From the NCBI GenBank assembly GCA_018654845.1, contig JABIKU010000032.1, positions 1-64,000 of the forward strand: a stretch of 64,000 bases of DNA, given 5' to 3'. The stretch comes from Methanobacteriota archaeon. Its GTDB lineage: Archaea; Thermoplasmatota; Poseidoniia; Poseidoniales; Thalassarchaeaceae. Of this stretch, positions 8,717 through 21,600 are shown piece by piece (positions within the stretch are counted from its first letter, which is position 1; the number at the start of each line of letters is the position of its first letter). The position numbers and the translations under genes are program-made. The notes beneath the pieces were generated by a model. That model made no database searches, had not been told where the DNA came from, and worked only from the letters and a program-made list of their open reading frames with translations.

Positions 8717-10471
8717 TTATTCGCCCTTGTCGTATTCGTAATCGTCATCGATGAAATCTTCCTCCTCATCTTTTTGCTTGACGAAATTATTGAAGTAATA
8801 ATAACCGGCTCCGATCATTGTCAATGCAGTGGCGATAAGGATTGGAATTATCGACATACTTTCTTCTTCAATAGGTTGTATCCATGTAATTACACCAGTA
8901 GTTCTCAAACCTCCACCGAATGCATCGTCCTCGACTAGTTGAGTTGGTGTCAGTACTCGGCAGGTTAGGCTTGCATTGCCTTGGTTTGCATTTCTCCAAC
9001 CAAATGAAATTTCGAGAGATTCTCCAGCATCGATAACTGCATTTTGATATCCCCCAATATCTGCAGCTTCACCAGTTTCTGCAATGTCACAAGTGAAGAA
9101 AAAATTAGCCGGAGCCGTACCACGATTTGCTAGTCGAGCGAGAATTGGAACGGAGTGAACAGTCGAGCTTTCAGTAACTTCATCTGTCATAGCCAGTGAT
9201 TCCCATTGGATATTAGGAATATTAGAATCGATTACAATTTGTTTTTCCCAAGTTAGAGGAATCATTTGTGGCCCATAATTCCCAATATCATTTTCTAGTG
9301 TTTCTGGATTCCAAGCAGTTCTATACGATGTGATTATTATATTCGCATTTTCATTGGTAATACTACCATCAGCCCAACCAATTTCAATAACTCTTTCTTC
9401 CCCTCCTACAATGTACGAAACTCCATCGTCTCCACTCACATTGTTAAATTCCAAATCTCCACTCGGACTCTCTCCTAATACACTATAGAAAACGCCTATT
9501 GCATCGAACTGAATCGATTGACCCCTGATTCGCCTTTCCCATCGATCGATAATTTCAACACTCGTTTCGACATTATCTCCCCACTGTATTACCGATTCTG
9601 GAAATGCTCTGACATAGTGGTCATCGTGACTTCCTGAAAGTATCGAAAATCCTCTGATGTCAATTTCTGCTGTATTCGATTCTAAAAATATTGGAGCACT
9701 ATTTTCAATAACTGAATCATCGATTGTGATTGAGCCATCTGAATTTATTTTTCCACCTTGCATAGTAGATGAAATTAATTCGATATTTCCAGACGAATCA
9801 ATCGTAAACCCTGCCTCGCCCTCAATCATCATATTGTGATATTCTAATTCAATACCTAGCAGTTCATCGATTAAGGTGCCTGTAGACATCATAGTCTGAA
9901 TTTTTGATAGGGTAACTGGAGCGAATCCAAAGGCCGTTAATCCTACCCAAATATCCTCTGTTCCAGCAGGGAATGAGAGAGTATATTCCCCTCCATTCAT
10001 CTCGATTGGTTCACTGCCTTCGATATGTGCATGTGCTCCATCAAATGAAAGTCCATCAACTGGAAATAAAGTTGCATCGAATGATTCATTATAGCCTCCC
10101 CGTGGAATTAGAATTCGAGAGCGGTTTTCCTCATCCCAATATGTCGATGAAATTAGGGATGTTGGAGGGGAATTTGCATTTAGTATTGATGAATCGAGTC
10201 GTAGACTGCTTCCTTCAGCAATTTCGATACTCGATCCAGCCATCATGGTAATCTCCGCGTTATTAATCGTCAGACTACCTCCATCTACAATCGAGATTAA
10301 TCCAGTAATCGATTCGTCATTTTCCCAAATAGTATCCGAATCGATGGTTATCGTATCATTAGAGTCAGCAAATACAATTGATGAGGATAAGATTGCTATG
10401 ACCGATGTAATAATCAGAGTTGTTTGTATTACTGCCGCAGTACGAGACATAATTCTGTGGCGGCGAATCAT
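8717..10471 (-). CDS. Surface protein with beta-helix-like N-terminus, CARDB-like domain and C-terminal anchor
   Basis: A 584-residue protein. The signal peptide is residues 1-36; ATG 10450 (MSRTAAVIQ...) is an equally good start. The N-terminal half has short repeating beta segments of the kind SLTINNAEITMMAGSSIEI and SGNIELISSTM that look like a right-handed beta-helix. Residues about 420-520 resemble a CARDB-like Ig domain with a cysteine pair (FTCDIAE, LTCRVLT). A membrane helix near 540-562 is followed by an acidic cytoplasmic tail (KQKDEEEDFIDDDYEYDKGE). It shares this design with the 6388 and 23421 proteins. A binding or structural role at the cell surface is inferred; no catalytic motif was seen. 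Convergent with the 7416 gene and divergent from carS. Confidence 0.6.
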   Translation of the reverse strand: MIRRHRIMSRTAAVIQTTLIITSVIAILSSSIVFADSNDTITIDSDTIWENDESITGLISIVDGGSLTINNAEITMMAGSSIEIAEGSSLRLDSSILNANSPPTSLISSTYWDEENRSRILIPRGGYNESFDATLFPVDGLSFDGAHAHIEGSEPIEMNGGEYTLSFPAGTEDIWVGLTAFGFAPVTLSKIQTMMSTGTLIDELLGIELEYHNMMIEGEAGFTIDSSGNIELISSTMQGGKINSDGSITIDDSVIENSAPIFLESNTAEIDIRGFSILSGSHDDHYVRAFPESVIQWGDNVETSVEIIDRWERRIRGQSIQFDAIGVFYSVLGESPSGDLEFNNVSGDDGVSYIVGGEERVIEIGWADGSITNENANIIITSYRTAWNPETLENDIGNYGPQMIPLTWEKQIVIDSNIPNIQWESLAMTDEVTESSTVHSVPILARLANRGTAPANFFFTCDIAETGEAADIGGYQNAVIDAGESLEISFGWRNANQGNASLTCRVLTPTQLVEDDAFGGGLRTTGVITWIQPIEEESMSIIPILIATALTMIGAGYYYFNNFVKQKDEEEDFIDDDYEYDKGE

Positions 10472-10544
10472 CTCAATTAAGAGTTCGATTCTTTGTGAAG
10501 GGTTGGCGAGGGTTCATGTCCCCAATCTACTCGCACGCATTTGT

Positions 10545-11195
10545 ATGTCTATAGCCGGACTCCCAATGGATATCGCTACTGTGTTATTGATTGCAGGGCC
10601 GGCATATTTGGCAAATACTGGTGCAATGCTATTCGGCAAGTGGTTGCCAGAAAAATATAATCTTCCTAAATTTGTTATTGATGGCGGTAAGGACTGGCGA
10701 GATGGCAATCGTATTCTAGGTGATGGTAAATCCTGGAATGGATTGTTTGGTGGAGCATTTTTATCAGGTCTATTGATGATGTTGACTCATTTTTTGTTTT
10801 TTGAACAGGGGTTTGAGTCTAAACCATTTGTTGACCCTCTCTTTTTTGCAAACGAATCACACTGGTTTTGGTTTGGTAATGAGTGGAGCGCCGCTTTTAC
10901 TATGGGATTCATCCTTGGTTTCGGGTGCTTAGTCGGAGATTCTCTCGGTTCTTTTGTGAAGCGTAGGAGGGGTTTGAGGCGTGAAGGAGAAATCAGTTCG
11001 AAAGCACCAATTTTGGATACATTGCCATTTGCAATTATGATTTTTGTATTTGCGTTTGCATTTTTCCCAGAACAAATAATAGTCGATGAGAACTTTAATA
11101 ATTCTATTATTGGATTGATTATTTTCACTCCGATTATTCATCGTTCGTTCAATATTTTTGGCCATAAAGTCGGACTAAAAGATGTGCCATATTGA
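10545..11195 (+). CDS. carS: CDP-archaeol synthase (CarS)
   Basis: A 216-residue polytopic membrane enzyme of the DUF46/CarS family, which transfers CMP from CTP to 2,3-digeranylgeranylglyceryl phosphate (EC 2.7.7.67) in archaeal membrane lipid synthesis. The N-terminus AGPAYLANTGAMLFGKW and the cytosolic segment ILGDGKSWNGLFGG (family motif D-G-K-T/S-W-R/N-G) are diagnostic. LGDSLGSFVKRR-like residues (here VGDSLGSFVKRRRG) and LDTLPF follow in the expected order. The frame stays open back to 10245, but that part lies antisense to the 8717 gene, so a start at ATG 10545 or 10566 is preferred. purD follows after 58 bases on the same strand. Confidence 0.9.
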   Translation: MSIAGLPMDIATVLLIAGPAYLANTGAMLFGKWLPEKYNLPKFVIDGGKDWRDGNRILGDGKSWNGLFGGAFLSGLLMMLTHFLFFEQGFESKPFVDPLFFANESHWFWFGNEWSAAFTMGFILGFGCLVGDSLGSFVKRRRGLRREGEISSKAPILDTLPFAIMIFVFAFAFFPEQIIVDENFNNSIIGLIIFTPIIHRSFNIFGHKVGLKDVPY

Positions 11196-11253
11196 ATTTG
11201 ATTTCTGAATTCGTAGCGGAATTAATTATTTCCCTCGTGTCCTGCCTTAAGCC

Positions 11254-12522
11254 ATGTCGGGCATGAATGTCTTGGTTGTCGGTGGCGGCGGACGTGAGCA
11301 TGCTTTGGTAATAGGCTTGAATGAAAGCCCATCTGTCGATGCCATACACATTGCTCCTGGAAATGCTGGAACCGCTGTACTGGGCTTGAATCATCAGGTA
11401 GAGGCAGGAGATGTGGATGGCCTAGTTTCTCTTTCTCAACATCTTGAAGTTGATCTCGTTATCGTTGGTCCGGAGGGGCCACTCGTAGATGGGTTGGCCG
11501 ACCGACTCCGAGAAGTGGGCATATCTTGTTTTGGTCCACATTCAGCTGGAGCTGAATTGGAGGGTTCGAAATTACATGCAAAGAAAATTATGCAAGAATT
11601 AAACATTCCAACTGCTGGAATTATTTTGATTGAAAATTCCGAGCGCATCAAAGAGGCGCTCGATACATTTTCACCACCTTGGGTTGTAAAAAGAGATGTA
11701 TTAGCTGGCGGCAAAGGGGTTGTTGTGACTGAATCTCGAAAAGAGGCTTATGAGGCACTATCCTATGGTCTAGAAAGCGATGGTTTTGTTCTTCTCGAAG
11801 AATTTTTATCAGGTGAAGAAGCCTCAGTTTTGGTGATAATGGATGAATCAGGTTATGTCTGTTTACCACCAAGTCAAGATCACAAACGGGTTGGTGATGG
11901 AGATTCTGGACCCAATACTGGTGGTATGGGTGCATATGCTCCAGCGCCAATCGCAACTGCTGCGGTGATGCAGAGAGCGATTGATGAGATTATTGAACCA
12001 ATGCATCATTATTTGCGCAATCAGAAAATACCCTACCGGGGTTGTCTCTATGTTGGGTTGATGATCGATGAAAATCGCGCTCCAAATGTAGTCGAATATA
12101 ACGTCCGATTTGGCGATCCAGAGACTCAGGTTACAGTGCCTTTGATTGCCAGCGATTTGGGTCAACTTCTGTTATCGGCAGCTGAAGGTCGGTTGTCAGA
12201 ATTTGATGTAGAGTTTCATAATTATTCGGCTGCGACGATTGTACTTGCCTCTGAGGGTTATCCAGCCTCATCAAAAACTGGCAGGGAAATTTTTTGCTAT
12301 GACACAATAATAGACGAAGGGCATATTCAGGCCTTTGTCCATCATGCGGGAACAGGAGTTTCTGAGGCGGGATCTGTTGTGTCAACGGGTGGCCGCGTGC
12401 TTGCAGCAACCGGAATTGCGCCTGATTTGAATTCAGCCGTCAACGCGGCTTATGAAATAATTGAAAGTATCAAATTAGATGGTTCGCATTACCGTTCTGA
12501 CATTGCTTTTCGGGCACTTTGA
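11254..12522 (+). CDS. purD: Phosphoribosylamine-glycine ligase (PurD)
   Basis: A 422-residue ATP-grasp enzyme joining phosphoribosylamine and glycine to give GAR, the second step of purine synthesis (EC 6.3.4.13). The N-terminal motif VLVVGGGGREHAL and GNAGT are typical of PurD. The ATP-grasp core includes VVKRDVLAGGKGVVV, the loop EEFLSGEEASVL, the motif DHKRVGDGDSGPNTGGMGAY and the metal-binding segment EYNVRFGDPETQ. The length matches the family average (about 425). ATG 11263 (residue 4) is an alternative start. It is monocistronic or co-transcribed with carS; no other pur gene is in the window. Confidence 0.97.
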   Translation: MSGMNVLVVGGGGREHALVIGLNESPSVDAIHIAPGNAGTAVLGLNHQVEAGDVDGLVSLSQHLEVDLVIVGPEGPLVDGLADRLREVGISCFGPHSAGAELEGSKLHAKKIMQELNIPTAGIILIENSERIKEALDTFSPPWVVKRDVLAGGKGVVVTESRKEAYEALSYGLESDGFVLLEEFLSGEEASVLVIMDESGYVCLPPSQDHKRVGDGDSGPNTGGMGAYAPAPIATAAVMQRAIDEIIEPMHHYLRNQKIPYRGCLYVGLMIDENRAPNVVEYNVRFGDPETQVTVPLIASDLGQLLLSAAEGRLSEFDVEFHNYSAATIVLASEGYPASSKTGREIFCYDTIIDEGHIQAFVHHAGTGVSEAGSVVSTGGRVLAATGIAPDLNSAVNAAYEIIESIKLDGSHYRSDIAFRAL

Positions 12523-12606
12523 GTCAAGGAAGAAGCATTGCTACGGCTAATGGTTTTATTTCCCTCGCCAGCAAGGCTATAACACGAATAATTTTCGCCG
12601 CGTTGC

Positions 12607-12622
12607 CGAGCCTATAGGCTCG
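12607..12622 (+). other. Perfect 16-bp palindrome before the aglB start
   Basis: CGAGCCTATAGGCTCG is a perfect palindrome, 18 bases before the aglB ATG. CTATAA at 12577-12582 lies about 26 bases upstream, so the palindrome could fold at the very 5' end of the mRNA or serve as a dyad operator. A near copy of the same sequence precedes the gene at 23421. Confidence 0.5.
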
Positions 12623-12629
12623 ACCAAAT

Positions 12630-12635
12630 GGTGAT
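12630..12635 (+). promoter_or_regulatory. Shine-Dalgarno site deciding the aglB start
   Basis: GGTGAT five bases before ATG 12641 fits the archaeal anti-SD and favours this ATG over the upstream in-frame TTG 12635. Confidence 0.6.
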
Positions 12636-12640
12636 TGATA

Positions 12641-15600
12641 ATGAACGAAATGAAATATGCAAAGGATAGTGATTTTCCAATAGGAAATCTCCTTCCGGCT
12701 CCTGCTGTACTAGTGACTTTACTGGTACTATTCTTTGGAGCTGATTTCCTTGCAAATGGCAATATAGAAAATGACGGATATATGAACATCCTGATTCTGC
12801 CAATTGCTGCAGCATTTGCTGCGGCACTAGGCCGAATCGCTACTACTATTTCCCTCAGTAATTCATTCACCTCGAAACACCGAGCAGCAATTATTTCACT
12901 CGGATTTTTCGTCGCTTCAATAGTTGTGATTAATGCTGGACTAACATCTACGATTATCGGATTCACATTCGCATTGGTTGGTATATCCACATTTGCGCTT
13001 ATTTTGAACAATAGGAATGAAGAATCATCAATTCTTCTATCAATTGTTATCGGATTTCATCTCGCAGTTGCTTATTCGGCTCGACATGTATTCGATGACA
13101 GTAATTGGTCAGGCAGCGCAGCAGAGATGATTGATGCAGCTCGAGCTGCAAGTGGTTCGATGTTTTTTGCATTCTGGGCTGCGGCAATAGTTCTGGGTTT
13201 ATTCCTCACATTGGCAATGCGTGGTAGAATCGAAGAAGCCGGATCAGGTTCTTGGTTTTCTGATATTCCACAGGTTTTTGGAATTGAAAGTCTCTCATTT
13301 GTGGGTGCAATTTTTGTTACAAACTTGATTCCAGTGATTTGGCTTGGTCAAATCGATGATTTACAAGTTTTCACTAACCACCATTATCTTGGTTCTGTTT
13401 GGGCATTATTTACATCGGTAGTTATCGTTTTCCTCGCATTCTGTCATGCAGAACGCTGGCATGTATTGGGAACACTTGCCGGAGTAAACTGGACAATGTA
13501 CACCTTTGGACATCTACAAGAAATAGGTAATAGTTTTCCTGAATTGCTTTCAGGTAATAGTTTCACCAGCACAATCGCTTGGTTCTTCTTGGCTTTCTGG
13601 TTGAATGTTGGTGGGGTAATGATAGCATCTCGTGGTTACTTTGGTGATATTGCTCCTATGCGACAGAAATCAGATATTCGCCGCTGGTGGCAAGCTCACT
13701 CGTATGGTATTTTAGTCGGTTCAGCAGTACTTATTGGTCTAGCGGTTCGAACTGGCTGGAACATCCTTCCTGCTATGAATGCATCAGGAACTGGACTTTG
13801 GGATATGACTGGAGGCTCTGACCCTTGGTACATGAAGCGAGTTGTCGATTATATCATCGCAGAACGCAGTCACTACATCTTTGACGCCGATCGTGCTTAC
13901 CCAATGGGTGCCATCAATCCTCGGCCGCCACTTTTCTCGTGGTCGTTAGCACTTGGTGGAATCGGTCTTTCTTGGCTTACCGGAATTGCAGCAGAAGAGG
14001 TTGCATGGTGGAGCGTTGCCGCTATGCCAGCAATCTTTGGTGCATTAATCGTTTTACCAATAGCTGGATTAGCAAGTCGAGTTCATAGTAAGCAAGCAGG
14101 AATATTTGCTGCTTGGCTTATCGCTTTGATGCCAGGTCATATCAGTCATTCCACATTTGGTTTGGCGGATCACGACGCTTTCGCTCTGCTATTCCTCGCT
14201 TTGGCATTTTACTTCTGGGTTAAAGCAGTTGAACAAATTAAGAATGAAAGGATGTTCTCAAATCCTAGTTCAAATCCACTCTATCTTTTCGCTGGAATTA
14301 GAGAAATGTGGTCTCGCAGCCCTGCTGTGATGGCCAATGCTACTCTTTCTGGAATTTCATTTGCAACTGTTGCACTTGGTTGGAAAGGTTTTGTTTACGG
14401 ACCAGGGATTCTATTCCTTGCATTCGCTGGACAAATTTTCCTGAATATGATTCGTCGCCGTGACAGTCTACCATTGACTTCGGCAGCTCTACAAATGATG
14501 CTTACTACTTTCTTGATTCCATTTCCATTCTACATATGGCCTGGATTAAATCTTTTATTCGACCCAAGTGGATTCCAACCGATGTTCTATATCATTGGAT
14601 TTACCCTTGCTCTCGGTTGGGTTACATGTTCATTCCGAGACAAGCCTTGGCTTCTTGTTCTAGGTAGTGGAATATTCCTAATGGGTGGAATTTTAGGTTT
14701 ACTATATGTTCTACAATACGCAGAAATTTACAATGGTTGGGACATTCTCTTTACCGGTGGTTTCTACTTCTCTAAGAACAAGATTTTCGGAACAATTGGT
14801 GAGGCACAAGCACCAAGTCGTGGAGTTCTTTTCGCTTCGTATGGGCCTATTGTATTCCTAATATCAATCGGTGTTGCTTGTATCATGATTTGGAAAGGTG
14901 CAAGAAAGGAGAGGCAAGGAGATATGCTACTCGGGCTCTGGGTTTTCATCGCAGCATACATGGCTTTCTCAGCAGGCCGTTTCATCTTTAACGCTACACC
15001 TGCTATGGCTGTTGTAGGCGGAATTGGAATTTCGTCGATGTGGCAACGTGCTAATTTCGTCAACTTCGCTAAGGAATGGCGCCGGTCTGGTATTGGAACA
15101 CCTCGAACACGGTTCCGATCTATTTGGCCTGCTACCAAGAGAAATCCTGGCATACCAGCAATGTTGATGGTAATATTGATGATTTCCTCACAACACATGA
15201 CTTACGGAATAGACTCCGGTATCCCACGTGGTGAAGATTCAGCAACCGATGTAGACCAAACAATTCATGACATTGCACCAGATATCTTCAGACTTGAAGC
15301 CCTCGGCTTATCAATTCTAAACAGCAATAATTACGATCCAGACAGTGGAAAACTTTGGTACATGGGCACATTCGGTCCTGGTTTCAATTCCGGTTCTTGG
15401 AATATGGCTTATGACTGGTTAGCAGAACAAGATTCTGACGTTTCATTTTCTGAGCGACCCGCATTCGTTTCGTGGTGGGATTATGGTTTCCAAGCTTTAG
15501 CACAAGGTCAGCACCCAACAGTAGCTGATAACTTCCAGTCCGGTATTCCAAATAGTGGAGCAATGTTACTGGCTGCTGGACAAGACGATACGCTTTCGTT

Positions 15601-18600
15601 ATTCATCACAACTCTCGCTCAAGGTGACCGCCGATACAATGGTGGTCAAGGATTCACCGATGAATTCAACGACATTCTATTGTCACACATGAGCGATGCT
15701 CAAATAGAAGAATTCAACTCAATTATTAGTCTTGCAGTTGGTGACTCAGCAATTGTTGAGTCACGCGCACTAGCGATAATGGCTTCTGATGACAATGTTG
15801 AACTATTGTTTGGCGGTATACTTGCTGATGATGGTACATTAGAATTAGAAGACCAATGGAAGGTTCGCGTAGATGGTGAACAATATGGTAACCTATCAAC
15901 CGACCAGTCAGAGGCGATGTCTCTCTACAACGAGGCGCGTTCAAGTGTTGGAGAATTTGATTTAGAGGTTGAATACTACGAAATTGGTGGTTATTTATAC
16001 ACCCCTGATTTGATTATAGATTTTGACGATGTTTCAACGGGTCTTCATCGTACAAATGCAAGATTATCTCTTAGTCGAGCATTCCTCTTAGAGGCCTTCG
16101 ATAATGATCAACTCACCGATATGTATCATGATATGACAACAAGCATCGAGTATGATGTACAAGATTACGAAGGTAGCCTTGGAGAATTGATAACTCGAAA
16201 TAACGACATCCGATACTTTGCTGTCGATAACAGACTATACCCACTTGGAGGTAAGTATTACGAAGATTATTCCTATCATCGAGGACAGACTACTGGAATT
16301 TTCCATGCACCTACTACTCTTTCGGGGTTAGATACTGATACATACATCTCATCCCTTTATCTTACACAGAGAGGAGACGGACCGATAATTCCTCGAACAG
16401 TTGAAGAATTCAATTTAGAGTATCAGAATGATATCATCCGCAATCAATACAATGGTCAAAACGACGCAAGCGATATTATTCGTATGGTCGATATTGATTA
16501 TCAACACCAGCCGGAATTTTTCGAAACCATGGTTGCACGAATATACGTGGGATACGGTACCTCGACTCTCGGTTTGGCAGGGGATGCAGAACAACCAATG
16601 CCTCATTTCTATACGAGTGGTGCTCCTGGTTCATATCTAGAAAATGCCTACCCCCTTCCAGGTGCTATGATGAACGATCTAGTTCTTTCGAATTGGTACG
16701 ACGCAGAGCGTTGTGAAGTAGATGAAAACGGAACAATGCTTGACTCAACTTGTACGAACCCTACCATCGGTTCTGCAAATACTCAAGTCAAGATAATGAA
16801 ATACTATAGTGGTGCAACTCTAGAAGGGACTGTCGAATTAGATGGCTATGGAGTGGTTCCTAATGCTCGCATATTGATTGAGCGTGATGCATTTAGCGGC
16901 GATGAAATCGCTGTTGATGGAGAAGTCGTAGATCGAGATGACAGAACTTATTGGATTCCAATTGGAACTACTGATGCTGATGAAAACGGCAGATATAGTT
17001 TCCAAGCACCAGCAGGTAAGATTCGTGTCACGGCATTTTTCGGTGAATCTGATCTTGTATCTGCTCGAACTCAGATTATGACTTCAGATATTCAATCTAC
17101 TTTCGGCGATATATTCGAAGCTTCAACAACCGGAGTAAGATCAATTAATCCAGTTACTGGAATTCTTGGCAATGTTTCTGGTTCAACGTGGTTATCTGAG
17201 ACCATCGTTAATATTTCTGGTGAAGATGGGCACAGTAATGGAGACGCTCACATCGATGCTCCAATAATTGTCAACCCTGCTCACGCTACAGGCCGCCTAG
17301 TTTGGACTGGTTCAGAATTTTTCGATGGGGATTCAGTTACCAATGTCACGATCGAACTCACCCCTGCTTGGGATGAGATTGAACTTGAACCATATGTGTT
17401 ATCAACTTCAGTTGGGACTGTCGAGGGTGAAAACCTAAGATTTGAAGGTCTTGGAGAAGTAACATTTACTGGAGATGGTTCAGTAGTTTCTCAAAGTATT
17501 ATGACTGCAACTGATTTCACTGGTAATTTCACTCAAGTCATTTATCATAATCACAGTTTGACTGGTGACGGAGAATTCTCCGGGCGAGGTTTGCTCGATG
17601 GAACGGTTAACGATGATATCGAAATTACCGATTGTGATGAGAATGATACCATGCCAGAAGACTTTGGCCTTTGTATGACTTCATCTGGAGAATATTTGTT
17701 GGAAGGAACCGTAAATGCGACCGGCCGATTTACAGCAAATGGTTCATCTTCTTTCACACAAAAGTACACTCATGCAACGCTGATTGGAAGTGGTGTGTTC
17801 TCGACTAACACGACGATGGATCTAGAATCATACGGGACTCTAAATGGATCAGGAATCTTTACCGGTGAAGGAATATTTGGTGGAGAAATGGTCGAGCCAG
17901 GTACATTCCATATCGTCGATGCAATCCCTGGTAATTACGATGTGACTATTGTCTTTGATGATGATCGTCGAATTGAAATTAATGATGGATTTACGATTCC
18001 TCAAATGGCTGTAAATTATATCACTAAGATTGATATTAACGGTGGAGCTCTCTTTGGTTTACTAATCAATCCTGAAGGTGAAGCCGTTAATGGAACAGTT
18101 ATTCTCCGCGATATTGACACGGTTGCAGCAGATATTGTCGATAATTGTGAAGATACGGGACAAGCTCCTTGTTTGATTACACCTGATGAAGATGGCAAAT
18201 TTGAATTCGGACCTATTATTCCTGGTGAATATATAGCAGAAATCGATATTGATGGAGATGGATTCAGCGAATTATCTGAAAATTACTTCTTTGATGCGAA
18301 TGAGACATCCGAATTTGAATTCCCAATGCCGGTTCCTATGACCTCTGATGTCAACTTCGGTTTATTCCAGATAGTAGACGGTGTAGATGAAGAAATTGCT
18401 GACCTAAATGTTAGTTTCCACCTGAAAGATGGAAGTGGTAATCCTGTCGAAGCAATTTATGATTCAGACGCTGGTTCGTATTATGTAGAGTTAACAGAAG
18501 GTATTTGGATTCTAAATCACACACTTTCGAATGAAGACCAACTCTGGGAGCAGATTGAGATTGGTTCCGATGATTTTAGTGCAGATTATTATTTCCATAC

Positions 18601-21600
18601 TAGCCAATTGGTGACTGGAACGGTTTACTATAATGAAGATGCAAATCTAGATACACCTCTGAATGAATCCAAAACTCTCGATCATGTTCAAGTTGACTTC
18701 AATTGGGATGGATTTAGCACCTCGGTTCAAACCGATGGGGAGGGGCATTTCTCAGTAGTTCTCCCTCAAGGGTCTACAGTAGATGCAACAGTTCAACTCG
18801 GTGAAAATCTCAAATTAGTCGATGGAATTCATTTCACTGTCGAGGAGGGAATGGATGCAATTTCAATCGATGCTCGGCCAGGCTATGGTGTAGCGGGTGC
18901 GATTAACATTAATCGAATAGGTAATAGTTACAACGCAAATCTTGGTGGTTGGGAATCTGTAGTAGTTATTGCTACGAATTCTGATTATGATGTGACATGG
19001 CGAGCTGGAACTGATGAGAACGGACTATTCCAAATGGTTCTCCCCAAAGGGGAGTGGGAATTCACTCTCGAAGATAGTGAATGGTTGTCCCCTGATACCA
19101 ATATAACAAATGTTGATGGAATCAATAATACGGTGGAAATCTTGGTATATCCTGCAAATACAAATGTAGAAATTGATTTCTTCCTAGACAATTCCGAAGA
19201 TAATAATGCTTCAAACGGGACTGCTGTGACTTATGATTTCACAATCATTTCGATGATGAACGCAGGAATTGATTATCCAATTCAATCTAATGGGACCGAA
19301 TGGACTAGTGTCGGTCACGCACAGGTTCCAATTGAACCCGGAATATATCGAATAGAGGTTGATATTTCCGATGCGAACGAGGGTGACTTATTCGGAACTC
19401 GCATCATGAGCGGCGATGTTCTTATCGACATTGGTCTTGATGGCACCGTTGTTGAACGGGCTATTGGTTTTGATCCTGAGTGGCGCGTTAGTATTGCTTT
19501 CACAAACGAAAGCGGCGGCATCTTAGCTGAACAATTAGTTAGATTTACCAATACAGAAAGTAATTGGATCCTTTCAAGAATTACTGATGATAATGGCATA
19601 ATTAACGATTTCATTGGTGAGGGCGATTGGGTCGTCTCAACCGATGTGGAATCGGTGGGAATATCAGAAGGATTACGTGAGTTGATTTCGGTTTCTGTCG
19701 ATAACGCGGAATTGGATTTAGAAATGTCTACTAGCGAATTGGCACAAGTCTCTTTCACTCTCTATGAAGATAATTCAGCAAACCCTATTGGTGATGTGCG
19801 ATTAAATCTTGAATCTACAGATGGGTTAGGCTCTTTCAGTATCGAGAATACCAATTCTGAAGGAATGGTCACTATCGATCTAGTTCCAGGAAATTGGGAT
19901 GTGTCATTGGATTACATGGACTATGGCAAACAATGGTTGGTCGAATCCATGCCAATTTCAGTCGATGTTGGTGGAGATAATGATTACAATATTACTGCTC
20001 AATTATTTGTAGAACTCAGTGGTACAATCTTCTGGGATTTGAACGATAACAATGAGGCCAATGCGGTTGAAGGAATCGTCAATGTCACTTTGATGATTTT
20101 CGATAGTGAGGGGGTGTTAGAAGCAAATCTCACGACAGATAACAACGGCGATTGGAGTTATTATGTTCCTGCTGAGACGGCTTGGCAACTCAATACTTCA
20201 TACGAAGGATTCGAGGATGTCAGTCGTGCAGTTTCGGTTGGGAGCTCCTCTAACAGTATCGATATTGAATTAACAGCTGGTCAAGTTTTGACATCAGGAA
20301 TAATCTCGTATATCGATGAAACACAATTCTCTTCAATCTCCGATTCAATTGTTCTTGAGTTAATCCCAACAGAGGGATTGATTCGAGATAACATCACTCC
20401 AGAAAAGATTCTGGAAGATGGTGAGTGGAATGGGAATTGGTCAGCAATGGTAGAACCAGGCAATTGGATACTGCGTGCTAGTGTTGCCGATCAAAATTTA
20501 GTTGCTATGGGATTGATTGATGCAAGCGTAGTAGACGGTGGAACCCTAGATGTTTCATTATCCAATGGTGGAATTTTATCCATCGAGACACACTGGTTAG
20601 ATTATGATGGAAATTCATTTACTCTTGCTGATGTTGTAGATTCTGAATTAGTTCTTGATCTAGGTCTTGGCTTAGAATGGATTGGTGAAACCGATGAGGA
20701 CGGTGGAATGAGCATCCTACTACCAAATGGTCGAGTCGATCTTCGAAGTGAATTTGAGGTTCACCAGATGGACAGAAACATGTCCTACATTGGAGGCCAA
20801 GGAATTGATATTCATGCTGGTCAAGAAACTCCTAAGATTACATTAACACATGCACGAACTGCAGATCATTCAATTGATGTTACTACGTTGAATTTGACTA
20901 GCGGTGATGATTCATACATCGGTTCCGCTGGAGATGTCACGGTCGTTGTCGATGATGAGAACGGCTTTGTACCAGTAGAGTTTGTATTAGCTGTAGATTA
21001 TCTCGGCCACGAATCGTTCGACTCTTACTCAGTCGGTGCACTTGTGACTGGTTCTGATTCTACAGATTGGGTTGTCGAGTTCCACAATGGTTCAGGCGAT
21101 TGGAATATTTCTACTACTTTCGATATAGGATTAGATAATTCAGTTTCGTTCACTGATTTGCACGTCAGAGTGACTCCAGCAGAACAAAATGTATCTCATT
21201 CTTTCATAGAAGGCCACACGATATCTATTCAATTCTCAACCCAAGATGGCTTCTTCCAAGCTCATGATGTCTTGGTGAAAGTTCCACAGTTGCACGGTTT
21301 CGAACTTTCCGAGCCGATGGATGATGTGTATGGTATTTCTATTGGGGAGTCAAAGCAAATTGGTATTAAATTCACAAATTCTGGAAATGGTGATGAAAGA
21401 TACGAATTCGAATTTGATGATTCTGAACTCCCTGTGAGTTGGGAAAGAACTGGAGCAACTTCACACACGATTGGTGGATTTGTCAGCTCAACCCATACTA
21501 TCATCGTCACCGCTCCTGCAAATGCTACAGGTGAAGAGGATTTCACAATCTATGTCTCGGTAACCGATAAGGTAAATGGCACTTATGATACAATTGAAAT

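Noticed and set aside
10245-10544. Upstream extension of the carS frame
   Set aside because: It is antisense to the signal peptide and start of the 8717-10471 gene and does not resemble the CarS N-terminus; the family start is at 10545 or 10566.
12535-12606. Additional small RNA gene between purD and aglB
   Set aside because: The gap is explained by promoter-like AT sequence and the palindrome; no cloverleaf, kink-turn or box C/D pair could be built.
14764-15198. 144-codon minus-strand frame inside aglB
   Set aside because: Antisense to the conserved membrane part of AglB; no independent family signal.
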